Source: Planctomycetota bacterium (GTDB taxonomy: Bacteria > Planctomycetota > Phycisphaerae > Phycisphaerales > SM1A02). From it: a stretch of 5,160 nt of DNA. A model generated the notes under the pieces. That model was not told where the DNA came from and made no database searches. It was given only the letters and a program-made list of their open reading frames with translations. The translations under genes and the position numbers were made by a program. The stretch covers positions 1-5,160 of the forward strand of contig RFOC01000151.1 of NCBI GenBank assembly GCA_009926815.1, in the 5' to 3' direction. Within the stretch, counting starts at the first letter, position 1; every line of letters starts with the position of its first letter. This document shows positions 1-5,160 of the stretch, piece after piece.

Positions 1-183
1 CAGGAAGCCCCGGGGTCCCCACTGGGCGATGTGCCGCACCGAGCGGTCGATGGCGCCGATGAGCCAGGCATCGAGCACCACCACGCCGCCGCGCGGCTTG
101 GCCGGATTGGGCACCAGGTGCATGACCGCGATCCCGTCGGGCCGTCGCTCGATCGGCAGCAGGTCCGTGTCGGCCATGGCCAT
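1..183 (-). CDS. FadJ/FadB-like 3-hydroxyacyl-CoA dehydrogenase/enoyl-CoA hydratase, N-terminal fragment
   Basis: Only the first 61 codons are in the window; the gene continues past the left edge. The peptide starts MAMADTDLLPIERRPDG and continues with a hydrophobic strand (GIAVMHLVPNP), then GGVVVLDAWLIGAIDRSV. This resembles the first beta strand and helix of the crotonase domain at the N-terminus of multifunctional beta-oxidation alpha subunits, where a strand like 'VVVLD..LI..LD' precedes the CoA-binding region. The diagnostic crotonase motifs (AGADL, GGG) and the NAD-binding domain would lie outside the window, so the assignment leans on this short pattern and on the two enoyl-CoA hydratase genes just upstream. 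ATG at 183 was chosen as the first start after the previous stop (19-base gap); an in-frame ATG at 177 is an alternative. Neither has a recognisable Shine-Dalgarno. If correct, it would carry out hydration and NAD-dependent oxidation of acyl-CoAs in the cytoplasm. A stand-alone crotonase remains possible. Confidence 0.55.
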   Translation of the reverse strand, partial: MAMADTDLLPIERRPDGIAVMHLVPNPAKPRGGVVVLDAWLIGAIDRSVRHIAQWGPRGFL

Positions 184-193
184 ACGGTACCCG

Positions 194-212
194 CGACGGC
201 GATCAGCCGTCG
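194..212 (-). other. Short GC-rich inverted repeat at gene junction
   Basis: A perfect 7-base inverted repeat (CGACGGC and GCCGTCG) with a 5-base loop spans the end of the enoyl-CoA hydratase gene. Its TGA stop codon lies in the loop, and the repeat ends 10 bases before the next ATG. In the transcript it could fold as a small stable hairpin. No run of U follows, so it does not look like a rho-independent terminator. Whether it has a role in coupling or limiting translation of the FadJ-like gene is inference; chance pairing in GC-rich DNA is the main alternative. Confidence 0.35.
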
Positions 213-967
213 GTGCGGGGCGGCGGCGCGAACTTCGCGCGAAGGCGCTGCTGCGCCTCGGGGCCCTGGATGATTCGGGCCGAGAGGTCCGCCGCGCGCC
301 GCATGGTCTGCGCATCCAGTTCGGATTCCAGATCGGCCAGCCAGGCCTTGGTGGTGGCGATGGCCTCGGCGCCGCCGGCAGCGAGCCGCTCGGCCAGGCT
401 TCGCGCCGCCGACTCCAGATCGGCTTCCGGGGCCAGGTGCGTGGCCAGGCCCAGTCGATGCGCCTCGGTGCCATCCACCACGCCGCCCGTGAGCAGCATG
501 GCTCGCGCTCGACCCGCACCGATGCGACGCATGAGGATGGGCGCGACCACCGCTGGACAGATGCCCAGATCCACCTCGGGGTAGCCCAGCCTGGCCTCCG
601 CGTGCGTGAGAGCCAGATCGCACGTGGCCATCAGGCCACAGCCGCCACCGATGGCTGCGCCGCGCACGCAGGCGATGGCGGGCACGCGAAGGGAGCGGAT
701 GGCCAGCGAGCAGCGGGCCAGCGTGTGCAGCATGGTGCCCATCCGCACCGGGTCGTCGATCACGCCGCGGAGATCCATGCCGGCGCAGAAGGACTTGCCC
801 TCGCCGCGCAGCACCAGCACCCGCACGGCGGGGTCGGCGGCCGTGGCGGCCAGGGCCGACTCGAGCGCCTCGATGACCGGAAGCGAGAGCGCGTTGCGCG
901 CCTCGGGGCGGTTCAGGGAGAGGGTCCGGATGCCGTCACGATCGTCGATGTGGATGAGTTCGGGCAT
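203..967 (-). CDS. Enoyl-CoA hydratase/isomerase family protein (methylglutaconyl-CoA hydratase-like)
   Basis: A cytoplasmic crotonase-fold enzyme of 254 residues, the usual single-domain length. Visible landmarks are LNRPEARNAL (18-27), FCAGMDL (60-66; first oxyanion-hole segment), RGAAIGGGCGL (102-112; second oxyanion-hole segment) and LGYPEVDLG (127-135). Hydratases of the rat ECH1 type use two glutamates. Here the second is present (Glu131 in YPEV), but the first position, after GGGC, is Gly111. Gly-Leu at that place together with PAVVAPILMRRIG (138-150), instead of the common GGTQRL, is the pattern I recall from LiuC/AtuE methylglutaconyl- or isohexenylglutaconyl-CoA hydratases, so a role in leucine or isoprenoid acid breakdown is plausible but not proven. 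The ATG is firm: an AGGAG at 975-979 sits 7 bases upstream. The gene follows its divergent paralog by 18 bases and precedes the FadJ-like gene by 19. General acyl-CoA hydratase or isomerase activity is the alternative. Confidence 0.9.
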   Translation of the reverse strand: MPELIHIDDRDGIRTLSLNRPEARNALSLPVIEALESALAATAADPAVRVLVLRGEGKSFCAGMDLRGVIDDPVRMGTMLHTLARCSLAIRSLRVPAIACVRGAAIGGGCGLMATCDLALTHAEARLGYPEVDLGICPAVVAPILMRRIGAGRARAMLLTGGVVDGTEAHRLGLATHLAPEADLESAARSLAERLAAGGAEAIATTKAWLADLESELDAQTMRRAADLSARIIQGPEAQQRLRAKFAPPPRTDG

Positions 968-974
968 GCTCGCG

Positions 975-979
975 CTCCT
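975..979 (-). promoter_or_regulatory. Ribosome binding site of the second crotonase gene
   Basis: AGGAG on the minus strand, 7 bases before the ATG at 967, lying in the 18-base gap after the preceding stop codon. It is among the best Shine-Dalgarno matches in the window and fixes the start, allowing this gene to initiate independently of its upstream neighbour. Confidence 0.75.
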
Positions 980-985
980 GTGGGT

Positions 986-1837
986 TCATCTTCGGCCCCG
1001 GCTGGACCACGCCGATTGAAGCATGGAGCGGCCACCCGGGGAGCCGGTGGTGGCCAGGCTTGCCTGCAGCGCGCTCGAGCACGCGGCGGCGTCGATGGAT
1101 CCATCCAGTTCCAGCAGCCAGCGTCGCGTGGCCGCCAGCGCGCGGGGACCCTTGGCCAGCAGCTGGGCGGCCACCTGCCGCGCATGGTCGTGCAGCGAGG
1201 CCGGATCCGGCGCCAGCTGGTGGACCAGGCCCATCGCGAGGGCGCGGGCACCATCCACGATCTCCCCCGACACGAGAAGGCTCCGGGCCGCACCGGCACC
1301 CACACGCGCCGCCAGCACTGGTCCACTGACCGCCGGCGAGAGACCGATGGCGTGCACCGGATACCCCAGGCGAGCCTCGGGGCATGCCAGCGTCAGGTCG
1401 CACGCCATGGCCAGCGCGCAGCCACCGGCCAGCGCCGGACCCTGCACCACCGCCATGCTGGTCGCCGGCAGTGCGCGAAGGCGACGCACGCAGCCCCCGA
1501 GCCGCCTGAGAAAGGAAGCCAGCAGCGGCTGGGCGGGATCCGGATCCTCCGCGAGCAGGCCCAGGTCGAAGCCGGCGCAGAAGGCGCTGCCTTCGCCACG
1601 CACCAGCACCACGCGGACCGCGTCGTCGGGCGGCGATTCGCTGAAGGGATGGAAGCGACCGGCCGCGGTCCACTGCTCCAGCTGCAGGATGGCCGCCTCC
1701 AGTCCGTCGAACAGGGGCGGACCCATGACGTTGCGACGCTCGGGGTCGCGAAGGGTGAGGGTGGCCGCGCCATGCAGGTCCTGCTGGTGCAGTTCCAGCG
1801 TGACCGGACCCCAGGCCTGCGTTCGACCCGCGCTCAC
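986..1837 (-). CDS. Divergent crotonase-fold protein lacking both usual catalytic glutamates
   Basis: A 283-residue crotonase-superfamily protein. It keeps the CoA-binding and oxyanion-hole framework: LRDPERRNVM (29-38), FCAGFDLG (87-94), VQGPALAGGCAL (131-142), ARLGYP (155-160) and IGLSPAV (164-170). The two positions that carry catalytic glutamates in enoyl-CoA hydratases are Ala141 (after AGGC) and Val161 (after GYP). Hydratase chemistry by the standard mechanism is therefore unlikely. It may be a different crotonase activity, a binding or structural partner, or a decayed enzyme, although the frame is intact. Compared with the neighbouring hydratase it has an extra segment around residues 55-72 (FHPFSESPPDD region) and a longer tail. 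The shared ARLGYP and AGxARxxLxxGxxVDG segments point to tandem duplication. The start is the GTG at 1837: it overlaps the phosphatase stop as GTGA, and GGGAG lies 7 bases upstream. An open frame continues upstream to 2113, but that part overlaps the phosphatase and has no homology pattern. Confidence 0.85.
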   Translation of the reverse strand: MSAGRTQAWGPVTLELHQQDLHGAATLTLRDPERRNVMGPPLFDGLEAAILQLEQWTAAGRFHPFSESPPDDAVRVVLVRGEGSAFCAGFDLGLLAEDPDPAQPLLASFLRRLGGCVRRLRALPATSMAVVQGPALAGGCALAMACDLTLACPEARLGYPVHAIGLSPAVSGPVLAARVGAGAARSLLVSGEIVDGARALAMGLVHQLAPDPASLHDHARQVAAQLLAKGPRALAATRRWLLELDGSIDAAACSSALQASLATTGSPGGRSMLQSAWSSRGRR

Positions 1838-2463
1838 CGACCGACTCCCGGCGTGCCCGGCACGTCGCCCGCGGCCCAGATCACGGGATTGCCGTGCTCG
1901 TGACCCAGCACCGTGACGCTTCCGGCGCGGATGGCGAACGACCGGCCCCGCGAGGGCGGCAGCTGGAGCCATGCCGCGATCACCAGCCGCGAGAAGTGGC
2001 CATGCGAGAAGAGCGCCACGCTCCCCGGCGCCTCGTCCAGGCGGCGCAGCACGGCCTGGGCGCGCTCCGCGACCTGCGCCAGCGTCTCGCCACCCGGGCA
2101 TCCATCGCGCCACAGGTCCCAGCGCGCGCGCGAGGACTGGATCTGGTGCGTGGTGATGCCCTCGTATTCACCGTAGTCCCACTCCATGAGCAGGGGTTCG
2201 GCACGGACCTGCTGGCCCAGCCCGCACAGTCTCGCCGTGTCCATGGCGCGGGAGAGGGGACTGCTGAGCACGCGGTCGAAGCGCATGGTGGCGAACCACG
2301 GACGAAGGGCCTCGGCCGCGGCCACGCCGCTGGGGGTCAGGGGAATGTCGCTTCGTCCGGTGTGGCGGCCGTTCACGCTCCACTCGGTCTGCGCGTGCCG
2401 GACCAGCCAGACCTGTCGGGCGCCTTCGCCGGAAGCCGGCGCGAATGCGGCGTCGCGGTTCAT
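1834..2463 (-). CDS. Histidine phosphatase family protein (phosphoglycerate mutase-like)
   Basis: A 209-residue cytoplasmic member of the histidine phosphatase (2H) superfamily. The full active-site set is visible: RHAQTEW (22-28) with the phospho-accepting His23, SSPLSRAMDTA (67-77) with Arg72, the acid Glu94 in LLMEWDYGEYEG (91-102), and FSHGHFSR (152-159) with the second His154. The 'WDYG-YEG' element followed by TTHQI and a PGGET segment (123-127) recalls the branch of small-molecule sugar phosphatases that includes yeast Shb17 (sedoheptulose-1,7-bisphosphatase). SixA-type or alpha-ribazole phosphatase roles seem less likely but cannot be excluded, and the substrate is unknown. The ATG at 2463 overlaps the preceding lipoprotein stop as ATGA, and the C-terminal stop overlaps the next GTG, so it is translationally linked on both sides. 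The start agrees with the family, leaving about 16 residues before the first strand (QVWLVRH). Confidence 0.92.
   Translation of the reverse strand: MNRDAAFAPASGEGARQVWLVRHAQTEWSVNGRHTGRSDIPLTPSGVAAAEALRPWFATMRFDRVLSSPLSRAMDTARLCGLGQQVRAEPLLMEWDYGEYEGITTHQIQSSRARWDLWRDGCPGGETLAQVAERAQAVLRRLDEAPGSVALFSHGHFSRLVIAAWLQLPPSRGRSFAIRAGSVTVLGHEHGNPVIWAAGDVPGTPGVGR
1845..1849 (-). promoter_or_regulatory. Ribosome binding site supporting a GTG start
   Basis: GGGAG on the minus strand, inside the last codons of the histidine phosphatase gene, 7 bases before the GTG at 1837. It decides the non-ATG start of the divergent crotonase, because no ATG lies between the phosphatase stop and the conserved N-terminal strand. 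Confidence 0.65.
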
Positions 2464-2948
2464 GGGGCGTGGTCGACCCCGACGAACGGGTCGCGGTGGT
2501 AGACGAGCAGCATCTCGTCGGCGCCCTGCAGGACCAGGCGACCAGGTTCGATCAGCGGGATGAAACCCATGTCGAGCCGGCGCGGTGGCGGCTCCACGGC
2601 GATCCGGAGCGACGAGCCGTCGAACTTCCACGTGCCGCGTCGGATGAAATCGCCCTGCCGCGAGGTCATGTTGCCACCGGCACCGAGCGTGAGCACGGCA
2701 CCGGCCGGGCTCACCACCGGCGAACCCGCCTCGGGCGCTTCCGAGGGCGGCATGCGACAGTCGCCCGGCGCCAGGATCCAGCGTCCGATCAGCCGTTCGG
2801 TGGTCACCGGCACGGTGCCTTCCACGGGCGCCTCCCCGGAGGTCGCCGCAGTCGCCTGTGCCGCGGGCCGGCTGGGTGCGGCGCAGCCCGCAAGGATCCC
2901 GAGCAGCACGCACGCGAGAGGCCGATGCCATTGCACCATGGGCGGCAT
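2460..2948 (-). CDS. Predicted lipoprotein of unknown function
   Basis: A 162-residue protein with a short N-terminal signal ending in a lipobox: a hydrophobic stretch LACVLLGILAGC (11-22), with Cys22 as the expected lipidated residue. This is followed by a low-complexity Ala/Pro/Ser/Thr linker (23-50). The mature part begins LIGRWILAPGDC (53-64) and alternates short polar and hydrophobic strands, including FIRRGTWKFDGSSLRIAV (101-118). That pattern suggests a small beta-barrel resembling lipocalin-like domains ('L-G-W ... G-W-...-DG-L'), but I do not recognise a specific family. It is probably anchored in the envelope. The start is uncertain: ATG at 2948 lies 12 bases after the protease stop, while an in-frame ATG at 2939 gives an equally good signal peptide; neither has a clear Shine-Dalgarno. 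Its stop overlaps the phosphatase start as ATGA. A job linked to the LemA/M48 envelope genes is inferred only from position. Confidence 0.8.
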   Translation of the reverse strand: MPPMVQWHRPLACVLLGILAGCAAPSRPAAQATAATSGEAPVEGTVPVTTERLIGRWILAPGDCRMPPSEAPEAGSPVVSPAGAVLTLGAGGNMTSRQGDFIRRGTWKFDGSSLRIAVEPPPRRLDMGFIPLIEPGRLVLQGADEMLLVYHRDPFVGVDHAP

Positions 2949-2960
2949 GCTACGGAGCCG

Positions 2961-4856
2961 CTAGCGGGACCGGTCGAGCGCCACGCCCGGCGCGTCCCGC
3001 TCGAGCAGCTCGGGCGTGCTGGGCATGAGCACGTCGAGCCGATCGGCGATCGCCCGAAGCAGCAGGGCCTCGCGGGGATGGAGTTGGCCGTCCTCGGACA
3101 CCACCTCGGAGGCCGCATCCACCAGCCGATGCCTTCCGGTCTCGCAGAGGCGGGCAAGGTTCTCCAGCGCCGCGTCCACGGCCTGAAGCGAGCACGCCTC
3201 GGCGGCGGCGAGGGGCTGCGCGGGAAGCTCCAGATGCGACAGGCCCCTGGCCAGCGCCGCGGTGGCGCGATCGGCCGCGCCGGCATGGGCCAGGGCGGAG
3301 AGCAGCACCCACGCATCGCGGGCACGCGAGGCGATCGAGGCGGAGCCGGGCCGATCACGCAGCGCGCCAAAGCGGCCCTCGACGCGACGGCCCAGGACCG
3401 ATCGAAGCGTCCACTCCAGCAGCGTGACGCGGCCATCGGCAAGGATCACGTTGGTCAGCGTGGAGCGGAACGCCTGGTACTGCGGCAGCGAGAGCTGCTG
3501 CATGGCGGGCATGCAGAGATCCAGCACCACCAACTGCAGCGAGGCATTCACCCGCTCCATGGCGGGCCGGAGGCGAGTGACCGTGGACGCCATGGCGGGG
3601 CCCAGCCCCGACAGCACGGCCTGTCGCTGCCGCTCGCGCGGTTCCTCCTGGCTGGACCAGGCCAGCAGCAGCACCACGGCCTGCGCGTCGAAGGGTTCCT
3701 GGCACGCCTTCAGCACCGGCTGGGGCAGGTCGCGACGAAGCAGCTGGCGCACGGAATCCACCACGGCGGGGGGAATCACGGCGCCTTGCGCGGACGGCGT
3801 GGGATCCGCGGCCAGGCCCGCGGCACCCACGGGCAGGGTGCCGGACGCCGTCGCCTGGGGCATGGCCGGCGCCACGGCGGCGTTCTCGAGGCGACGGATC
3901 CGCTCCGCGATGGGAGGATGCGACGCAAGCCACGCGTTGGCGGCGCTGGTGAAGAAGAAGTGATTCAGGCCGCTCGCGGCCTCGCTCTCCATGCGGTTGT
4001 CCGGGAGGCCCGCGATGCGTCGAAGCGCCGAGGCCAGGCCATTGGGATTCCGCGTGTACTGGGCGGCGCTGGCGTCGGCCAGGAATTCGCGCTGGCGGCT
4101 GACGGCGGCCTGCAGCAGTCGCCCGAAGAGTGCGCCCAGTCCGCCGACGATCAGCAGCACCAGCCCCACGATCGCGATGCCGGCGCGCCCATCACCCTTG
4201 CGGCTCCGGCTGGCGGGCATGCGCGCCGCGGCATGCAGCACGCCTCGCCCGATGAGCGCGATCACCATCACGCCCGCCACGGCGCAGGCCAGTCGCAGGT
4301 TCAGCCGCATGTCGCCATGGGCCACATGGCTGAACTCGTGGGCCACCACGCCCTGCAGCTCGTCGCGCGTGAGTCGATCGATGGCGCCTCGCGTGAAGCC
4401 CAGCACCGCGTCCTTGGGGGTGCGACCGGCGGCGAAGGCGTTGATCGAGGCATCCTCCATCACGTAGACCGGGGGCACCGGCATGCCGCTGGCGATCGAC
4501 ATCTCCTCCACCACGTCCAGCAGCCTGCGTTCGGAGGGACTGGCGCCTGCCGGCTGGATCCAGCGGCCGCCGAGCGATTCCGCGACCGCCTTGCCGCCGC
4601 CCGAGAGCTGGATCCGCTTCACGCCGGCACCCAGCAGGATCAGCGCGCTCGCGCCCAGGGCCACGGTGGCGAAGGCGCCGGGATTCCACCATGGGGTGGC
4701 GGAGGGGACGTAGGGACCCTGACGCGCCTCGGACGCGATGACCATGCCCAGGGGCACGTACAGCAGCACGATCACGGCCAGCATGCTGAGGGTGAAGAGG
4801 ATCACCAGTCGCCGCGTGCCGCGCTTCGCCGCATCCTGGTGGTCGAAGAAGTTCAC
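2961..4856 (-). CDS. M48 family membrane zinc metalloprotease with C-terminal TerB-like extension
   Basis: A 631-residue membrane protease. Two hydrophobic segments (about 17-41 and 62-79) are followed by an M48 peptidase domain with HEFSH (173-177; zinc ligands His173 and His177, catalytic Glu174) and REFLADASA (256-264; third ligand Glu257). Further hydrophobic segments lie at about 188-205 and 226-250, and the conserved SHPPIAERIRRLE at 312-324 is typical of HtpX-type proteases. HtpX itself is near 290 residues, so residues 330-631 are an extra region. It is mostly helical, with two acidic motifs resembling TerB domains: ILADGRVTLLEW (471-482) and SEDGQLHPREALLLRAIADR (587-606). The domain assignment of the tail is tentative. 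The catalytic site is expected to face the cytoplasm and cleave membrane proteins. The start is GTG at 4856 (VNFFDHQ), overlapping the LemA stop as GTGA with GGAG 6 bases upstream; the open frame reaching 4913 would be a 19-residue non-homologous addition. Adjacency to LemA supports a joint envelope quality-control role. Confidence 0.92.
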   Translation of the reverse strand: MNFFDHQDAAKRGTRRLVILFTLSMLAVIVLLYVPLGMVIASEARQGPYVPSATPWWNPGAFATVALGASALILLGAGVKRIQLSGGGKAVAESLGGRWIQPAGASPSERRLLDVVEEMSIASGMPVPPVYVMEDASINAFAAGRTPKDAVLGFTRGAIDRLTRDELQGVVAHEFSHVAHGDMRLNLRLACAVAGVMVIALIGRGVLHAAARMPASRSRKGDGRAGIAIVGLVLLIVGGLGALFGRLLQAAVSRQREFLADASAAQYTRNPNGLASALRRIAGLPDNRMESEAASGLNHFFFTSAANAWLASHPPIAERIRRLENAAVAPAMPQATASGTLPVGAAGLAADPTPSAQGAVIPPAVVDSVRQLLRRDLPQPVLKACQEPFDAQAVVLLLAWSSQEEPRERQRQAVLSGLGPAMASTVTRLRPAMERVNASLQLVVLDLCMPAMQQLSLPQYQAFRSTLTNVILADGRVTLLEWTLRSVLGRRVEGRFGALRDRPGSASIASRARDAWVLLSALAHAGAADRATAALARGLSHLELPAQPLAAAEACSLQAVDAALENLARLCETGRHRLVDAASEVVSEDGQLHPREALLLRAIADRLDVLMPSTPELLERDAPGVALDRSR

Positions 4857-5160
4857 GAGGGGCTCCGGAGCGCCACGCCGGGCACCGCGCGGGAGGCCTC
4901 GTCGGTCTCCCACATCTCGGCCTGCGCGAAGCCGAACCAGCCCGCGACCAGGTTGCCCGGGAAGGTGACCACGCGCTCGTTGTAGCGCATGGCGGCGTCG
5001 TTGAAGGCCTGCCGCGCGAAGGCCACGCGGTTCTCGGTGCTGACCAGTTCGTCCTGCAGGCGCTGCATGACCTCGCTGGCCCGCAGGTCGGGGTAGGCCT
5101 CCACGCGAGCCATCAGGCCGCGCAGGGCGCCATCGAGCGCCATGCTGGCCACGGCCAGCG
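4853..5160 (-). CDS. lemA: LemA family protein, C-terminal part (5' truncated)
   Basis: The coding frame enters from the right edge and ends with TGA at 4853, giving about 102 visible residues. They match the C-terminal half of LemA proteins: EAYPDLRASE, LQDELVSTENRVAFARQAFN, YNERVVTFPGNLVAGWFGF and the closing aromatic/acidic stretch ending near VPGVAL. LemA proteins have an N-terminal membrane anchor (outside this window) and a helical bundle, which is what the amphipathic helices here would form. The biochemical role is not settled; genes for LemA and M48/HtpX-type proteases or TPM-domain proteins are often neighbours. Here the stop overlaps the protease GTG as GTGA, indicating coupled synthesis. 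An in-frame GTG at 5152 falls inside the conserved region and is not the real start. The tail (LRSPS) runs a few residues past the usual family end. Confidence 0.93.
   Translation of the reverse strand, partial: LAVASMALDGALRGLMARVEAYPDLRASEVMQRLQDELVSTENRVAFARQAFNDAAMRYNERVVTFPGNLVAGWFGFAQAEMWETDEASRAVPGVALRSPS
4863..4866 (-). promoter_or_regulatory. Ribosome binding site for the M48 protease GTG start
   Basis: GGAG within CCGGAG on the minus strand, inside the end of the LemA gene, 6 bases before the GTG at 4856. Together with the GTGA overlap it favours this start over the upstream ATG at 4913. Confidence 0.55.

Noticed and set aside
1536..1547. Direct repeat GGATCCGGATCC, considered as a cloning or assembly junction
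   Set aside because: It lies in frame within the divergent crotonase and encodes repeated Asp-Pro; the coding sequence continues normally on both sides.
29..1903. Long plus-strand open frame opposite the two crotonases and the phosphatase end
   Set aside because: Same antisense effect of high GC; the composition is low-complexity Arg/Gly/His/Gln and the opposite strand has unmistakable crotonase motifs with Shine-Dalgarno sites.
1838..2113. N-terminal extension of the divergent crotonase frame into the phosphatase gene
   Set aside because: The extra residues are Arg/Gly/Ala-rich without pattern and overlap the conserved FSHGHFSR region of the phosphatase in another frame; the GTG at 1837 with GGGAG explains the start.
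2464..2931. Upstream extension of the phosphatase frame through the lipoprotein gene
   Set aside because: It overlaps the whole lipoprotein coding sequence out of frame; the ATG at 2463 fits family length and the ATGA overlap.
2958..2967. Perfect palindrome CCGCTAGCGG centred on the protease stop codon, considered as terminator or operator
   Set aside because: Only 10 bases with no loop space and no T-run; adjacent bases do not extend the symmetry, and such short palindromes are expected in GC-rich sequence.
2445..4985. Very long plus-strand open frame opposite the M48 protease and its neighbours
   Set aside because: Antisense frame of GC-rich genes. Its product is rich in Arg/Gly/His/Gln with no recognisable motif, while the minus strand carries clear HEFSH, LemA and lipobox features.

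Overview
The window is a GC-rich (by eye close to 70%), densely packed bacterial segment. All seven genes lie on the minus strand and read from right to left, and both end genes run off the window. Codon third positions are strongly G/C, start codons are ATG or GTG, and some starts have clear AGGAG/GGGAG/GGAG Shine-Dalgarno sites. The organism cannot be named from this sequence. A GC-rich environmental proteobacterium or a planctomycete of the Phycisphaerae type would both fit the gene content; this is a weak inference.

In transcription order: (1) the C-terminal part of a LemA-family protein (right edge to 4853); (2) a 631-residue membrane-anchored M48 zinc metalloprotease with a long C-terminal extension carrying TerB-like motifs (4856-2961); (3) a small predicted lipoprotein of unknown function (2948-2460); (4) a histidine phosphatase (phosphoglycerate-mutase-like) of 209 residues (2463-1834); (5) a divergent crotonase-fold protein lacking both usual catalytic glutamates (1837-986); (6) a second crotonase, an enoyl-CoA hydratase close in pattern to methylglutaconyl-CoA hydratases (967-203); (7) the first 61 codons of what is probably a FadJ/FadB-type multifunctional beta-oxidation protein (183 to the left edge).

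The arrangement looks like one transcription unit. Three junctions are 4-base start/stop overlaps (GTGA, ATGA, GTGA) and the others are gaps of 12, 18 and 19 bases, so there is no room for an independent promoter except inside genes. The unit has two halves: an envelope/proteostasis half (LemA, M48 protease, lipoprotein) and an acyl-CoA catabolism half (two crotonases and the FadJ-like gene). The histidine phosphatase sits between them and is coupled to both sides. No RNA gene, mobile element, CRISPR array or long repeat was seen, and there is no gene-free stretch longer than 20 bases.

The points most worth a second look are the tandem crotonase pair in which one member has lost both acid/base residues, the bipartite protease with TerB-like tail next to LemA, and the tight translational coupling between functionally unrelated genes. 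Nothing here is clearly a new defence or mobile system.
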